A stretch of DNA of 64,000 bases from Panagrolaimus kolymaensis (lineage: Eukaryota; Nematoda; Chromadorea; Rhabditida; Panagrolaimidae). Below, piece by piece: positions 60,106-64,000 of this stretch. The notes below the pieces were generated by a model. That model did no database searches. It worked only from the letters and a program-made list of their open reading frames with translations, and was not told where the DNA came from. The stretch lies in contig JAJQJQ010000024.1 in assembly GCA_028622995.1 (NCBI GenBank), positions 2,790,001 through 2,854,000 on the forward strand, read 5' to 3'. Position numbers and translations under genes: made by a program. Within the stretch, counting starts at the first letter, position 1. Every line of letters begins with the position of its first letter.

Positions 60106-60529
60106 TTTAAGAGAGCCTCTACCAGATTTTTTAAAACGGGCGGGCCATTTTTTTTAAAACCTACTATTGAAGATACACCAAACGGTTATTTACGATGAAA
60201 AAGTATGCTAATTTTCAATCTTTTGACCAGAAACTATACTAGATATGGAATTATGAGCTCTCGAAGTTTGAGGCATGTCTAACCTTTAAAAATTCGGCTA
60301 AATTCACCCATCAAGCATTAAATTTAGGTATTTATCCCATATTAGGTAATCGATCCAGGGCTTTCTAATGGCATATACCATATATTTTAATATTCTATGA
60401 AAATGATGAGAAATTTGCATACTTTTTCATCGTAAATAACCGTTTGGTGTATCTACAATAGTAGGTTTTAAAAAAAATGGCCCGCCCAAGTCGAAAATCT
60501 TTAAAAAATCTGGTAGAGTCTCTTTTAAA
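60106..60529. mobile_element. Large inverted-repeat element (MITE-like)
   Basis: About 110-120-base outer arms at 60106-60223 and 60412-60529 are reverse complements with several small differences. The left begins TTTAAGAGAGCCTCTACC; both contain GGGCGGGCCATTTTTTTT-type sequence, the AACGGTTATTTACGATG block and the AGATACACCAAACGG core. About 190 bases lie between. A TTTAAA-like flank on either side may be a duplicated target but is ambiguous. No coding capacity. Divergence of the arms suggests it is older than the 37.25-kb element. Confidence 0.85.
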
Positions 60530-60556
60530 ACTTTAGAATTCTGAACGCGCAGAAGA

Positions 60557-62821
60557 ATGGACGATTATCCAACAAATTTGAATATTGAAGATTTCCCTCA
60601 ACAATATCAAGTTGTTTATGCGAATTTAAAAAAGCAAATTAAATTAGATCCAAATAATAAATTTGAATATTTGAATGAATTTAGTCAAAATTATTTTATG
60701 ACTTATGATTTATGGAATGAATTATTTCGGTAGGTTTTTTTTTTACTTTTTTCTTCTTATTTATTAACGCTTGTATTGATCCAAAACATAGCTTGTATGA
60801 TCTTTAAGGCAACCAAGAAAAAAAACGAATTTTTTTTACTAATTTTAAAGCGCAATTTTTATAAAATGGGAAATTTGTTTTCAACCAAAATATATCACAA
60901 TTATTTTAAATTAGCTTTTATTTCTTTAGTAAAAATATTAATTTTAACTTTTATTTTAAGATGCATTCGCAATCCATTCACCACAGAAGAAGGAAAAAAA
61001 GATGCTGATATAGTATTTCGAAAAGGTGCTCAACATTACTTTATCCATGAAGATTGCTATGACGTAAGCTTATTTCTGAATTCACGAAAGAAAAAACATT
61101 TTGTCTTAAGATAATATATTTTTAGCATATAAAACTGATGCATAAATCTTTATATCACTCTACCGGATATTGGTATCCTGTTGCATTAATGAAAAATTAT
61201 GAATTTGCTGAAAAAGAAGTTTCATTTCCAAATGAACTATTAAAAGATAGATTTCGTTTATACAACGAATATTCATGTAAATTTTTTATATATATTTTTA
61301 AATTTTTGGAATACTTTTTTAGCTTGCCCTGTTTCCCCAAAAATTGTTTCAATGTATGAAAAAAATATGAACCATTTCAATAAAATTATGTCTGTGAATG
61401 GCAACGATAAAAAATGGCTCAAATATATTATTGAAGTTGAAGACGAAGAGTTTATAACCATGAATATCGAACATCGAATTGGAAGAAATGTTTTAAATAA
61501 AAATATGTGGAAACTTTATATCGGATATTTGAGTGATAAAAATCCTATAGTAAGCAAATTAAAAACTAAGTTTTTACCATTAAAGCCATTTTTCAGGCAA
61601 TGTTGGAAGTTTATTCGAAATATGTGAGATTATTTTTGGATGACAAAGAAATGCTTGAAAAATACAAGGAAGAAACTCAAAAACTGGGCCATCCAGAAAT
61701 TTATGTTCCATGGAAAAATCCAATGGATTTTGAAAAAATTAAATTGCCAGTTTATGAGAAAAAAGAATTAAAAGAAAATCAAAAAATTGAAAAACACGTT
61801 TTTGTTCAAACAAATTTCGAGTGTCCTCATTCACAAAAATTTCCATTTCGAGCCACATTAATTAATTATGTTTTAAAAAATATTCGACTTCCAATCCTCC
61901 AAAAACTATATCAAACTTGTAAACTTTTTTATAAACAAATTCAAATTCCGGTTTGCCATCGCATGGCTCTTGGATTTTTTGAGCGTCCTGATGGTCCAAA
62001 AATTGAATTCATTGATTTTGATCGAGAATCGATGCATATTTCAAAAGAAAATTTATTCTCTGATTCGCCAATCAAAAAAGTATTTATTTCAAATTCTTTA
62101 TCGTTTTATTATTTAGTCGATCGAACGCAACTTTCAACATTTATTCCAAAAATAGAAAAATGTGATATAAAATTTTTGAAAATTTACAATCAAATTTTAA
62201 GTTTTGATGAGTTTAAATTTCTTGTCGGAGCGGGAAAAGTTGAATATTTAGATGTGGATACAATCGAAATTAAAAAAGAAAATGAAATTTTGGTCACGCT
62301 TGAAGAAATTATGTGTCATTTACCAAAATTACGGCATTTAAAGTAAGTCTGTTAAACATTTTTTAATTATTTAGCTTTGGGTTTAATAAATGTATGTAAA
62401 AGTGAACCCAAAAAATTCTAAAAATATGGAATAAGCGATTTAGGTTTTTTTTCTATCATTATTTCCACATGAATTACAAACTCATTTTCAGGATGCTCCG
62501 TGGCCCAATAACTACTGAACAAACAACTCGAATATTAAACAATTATGAATTTAAAAATAAAATAGAATATTTTTGTTTTTCTACAACATTTCCAAAGGAT
62601 TTTCTACTTGAACCGAATGAATTTGCTGAATTTATTGAAGTAAAAATATTTTTAAGATTTTTTCATCACAAAATTTTTAAGAAATTACAAAAAAAAATTA
62701 TTTTCAGAAAAACATGATGCATGGAGCTTATATTTATTTGATTCATTCACTTCCCCATTTTAGAATAATTATTCGAGATCATTTCAAGAATCCTATGTTA
62801 TTTAATATTACCTGTTCTTAA
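60557..62821 (+). CDS. HAT-repeat-like / F-box-like protein, paralogue 2
   Basis: Seven exons in consistent phase: 60557-60729, 60961-61063, 61126-61276, 61323-61549, 61597-62342, 62492-62639, 62708-62821; 553 residues. The N-terminal half has HAT-like helix pairs (EYLNEFSQNYFMTYDLWNEL, YWYPVALMKNYEFAEKE, NMWKLYIGYLSDKNP, MLEVYSKYVRLF). The middle carries an F-box-like set (FPFRATLINYVLKNIRLPIL...YQTCKLFY), followed by leucine-rich elements and a repeat of the motif seen at 23862-26552. It is clearly the second copy of that gene, about 36 kb away. HAT repeats are known from RNA-processing scaffolds such as CRNKL1 and Prp39; fused to F-box-like sequence, the function is unknown. The family looks lineage-specific and fast-evolving. 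Confidence 0.72.
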
Positions 62822-63137
62822 TTTTGTGATTTTATTTAATAAAAAATTTATTTTGGTTTAACTTTTAGGATTAGCATTTTTTTCTTTTATATTAAATTAA
62901 TACATAAACCTTTCTTTATTAAAAAATATCAATATCAAAAAAAGAGAAAAGCATGTCAAAAAATTATAAAAGGTAAAACTCATACACGCAAAAAAAGAGG
63001 GAGTAAATCGCGCAAACAAACATGCAATTTTTTTTCGAAAGTTTTAAAAACCCAAAACGAAGACGCTCCTTTCCTCCCATTGGCTTGATGCTAAAATTAG
63101 ATCAATCTATTTTGTTTTATCATAAAAAAAATCATAC
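62822..63137. other. Intergenic
   Basis: AT-rich, no feature recognised. Both flanking genes are incomplete or diverged. Confidence 0.4.
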
Positions 63138-63405
63138 CCCATTCAACCATTTTCGCATAATTAAAATTTCCCACAGCTACAGAAAATAAAATTATACTAG
63201 CTTTCTTAAGATTTTTAGCTGCTACATCGGTTGGAATATACCATTCAGCAAGCGATGGTTCTCCATCGATTATTAAAATTGCTACTTGTGGCATACCTGG
63301 TCTTCCATTTTGAATAAATTCTTCACGAGCAACATCAATTCCTTCTTCGATGTTTGTATCTCCATTTAAAAATGGAAGCTCCTCTCCCGCTTTATGAGCC
63401 TTATC
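63138..63405 (-). CDS. vWA-domain protein, partial
   Basis: One readable exon (63404-63138) encodes DKAHKAGEELPFLNGDTNIE EGIDVAREEF, then QVAILIIDGEPSLAEWYIPT, ASIILFSVAVGNFNYAKMVE and a donor GTATGA. This is the core of a von Willebrand factor A domain: the NTNI-like GDTNIEEGI strand, the LIIDG strand (with metal-site Asp) and the FSVAVG strand. The 5' side runs directly into the MITE at 63406; a sequence CTAG|ATAAGG there could serve as an acceptor, or the element may have broken the exon. Only a fragment of a larger secreted protein is present, so its activity cannot be judged. The likely next exon is outside the window to the left. Confidence 0.7.
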
Positions 63406-63795
63406 TAGGGTTGGTTAATTTACCGGTGAAATAAAAATCGGTTAATTAACCAGTGAATTAACCGGTTAATTAACCGGTGTCGATGTTAATTAACCGCTAC
63501 TACGAAAGCCTACAAAAATTTACGAAATGTTACGAAATGAGTGTTTTATAGAGCAAACACCATTATTTGACGAAAAATGATGGATTTTAGAGAAATTTAA
63601 CGATAAAATGGGAGAAATAAACACTTTAACGTGGTTACCCATGTCTCTTTTTTTTGGAAAATGGTAGCAAAGGGTTTTCCCTGTGGTAAAACTTTTTTTA
63701 ATTTACCGGTAAATTATGCCTCCGATTAATAACCGGTTAATTAACTGGTTAATTAACCGGTGAATCTACCGGTTAATTAACATTTGCCAACCCTA
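63406..63795. mobile_element. Second hAT-like MITE at edge of vWA exon
   Basis: 390-bp element beginning TAGGGTTGGTTAATT and ending with AACATTTGCCAACCCTA, an imperfect terminal inverted repeat. The interior holds repeated GGTTAATTAACCGG-like palindromes. The TAGGG terminus fits the hAT pattern, but flanking 8-mers (GCCTTATC and ACGACAAC) do not match, so one flank may be rearranged or the element nested. No coding capacity. Confidence 0.7.
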
Positions 63796-64000
63796 ACGAC
63801 AACCCGACCTAACAAAGCCGGAAGAAATCAGGTCGCTCTCAGGTACAAAAGCCCCTTACTTCCTCCCTGTTTTCTGTCGGCTGCTGCATGTAGTTTACCT
63901 GATTTCCTCAGATTTTACCTGATTTCTTTCGTTTACCTGACGCTTACCTGAATAAGTCAAGGAATTTACCTGAAACTTTCAGCCTACTGCGATTCACCTT
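63796..64000. repeat. TTACCTGA-rich repeat
   Basis: About five copies of TTACCTGA or its near form TTACCTGAA within roughly 120 bases (63895-63985), with two CAGGT inverse-type copies just upstream (63829 and 63840). The repeat continues past the window end. Its relation to the adjacent MITE is unclear. Confidence 0.6.

Overview
The window looks like gene-dense, very AT-rich nuclear DNA of a free-living nematode. The evidence is short introns with nematode-style acceptors (TTTCAG, TTTTTAG), worm-type chemoreceptors (Srt, Srg/Srv), nematode versions of dre-1/FBXO11, dab-1, ubc-9 and dss-1, and divergent MATH-BTB and HAT/F-box-like proteins of a style I associate with Panagrolaimidae (clade IV). 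The genus is inference. No bacterial features, CRISPR arrays, rRNA or tRNA genes were recognised.

Layout. 1-2.4 kb: dss-1/SEM1 (minus). 2.5-4.35 kb: a complete six-exon Srt chemoreceptor (plus). 8.16-16.43 kb: a complete six-exon dre-1/FBXO11 (minus; F-box, right-handed beta-helix repeats, UBR zinc finger). 19.1-22.2 kb: an MFSD8/CLN7-like transporter (minus). 23.9-26.6 kb: a HAT/F-box-like protein (plus), with a paralogue at 60.6-62.8 kb. 27.2-29.5 kb: two related serpentine receptors in opposite orientations, the second probably damaged. 30.1-32.6 kb: an eight-exon DEAD-box helicase. 32.9-35.9 kb: a cys-loop ligand-gated channel (minus). 36-40 kb: mostly non-coding, with a near-perfect inverted repeat. 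40.3-41.3 kb: a MATH-BTB gene with a frameshift. 42.2-42.9 kb: ubc-9. 43.4-43.9 kb: a small cysteine-rich secreted protein. 44.3-44.8 kb: a hAT-type MITE with a perfect 8-bp target duplication. 45.3-46.9 kb: dab-1. 48.2-50.0 kb: two small secretory-pathway proteins. 50.9-53.6 kb: a membrane-anchored Lys/Ser-rich protein. 53.8-54.6 kb: a truncated trypsin-like protein. 55.4-55.8 kb: an orphan ORF. 55.86-59.17 kb: a complete non-autonomous LTR retrotransposon with twin 289-bp LTRs and a 5-bp target duplication. 59.3-59.5 kb: an isolated EHD/RME-1-type EH-domain exon. 60.1-60.5 kb: a large inverted repeat. 63.1-63.4 kb: part of a vWA-domain protein abutting another MITE and a TTACCTGA-rich repeat.

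The most unusual signal is a continuous block from about 3.66 to 15.44 kb. It contains roughly 110-120 copies of CAGTT(T/A), almost all on the plus strand, typically followed by A/T runs and often preceded by about 20-25 bases of more GC-containing unique sequence. The block ignores gene boundaries: it fills the last long intron of the Srt gene, the intergenic space and every dre-1 intron, yet largely avoids exons and stops abruptly at both ends. Its function is unknown. A small-RNA promoter array, a chromatin or recombination signal, and a mutational footprint are all possible.

The genes show no shared pathway. dss-1 (proteasome lid), dre-1 (SCF ubiquitin ligase), ubc-9 (SUMO) and the BTB protein are all ubiquitin-family factors, but they are not arranged as an operon.
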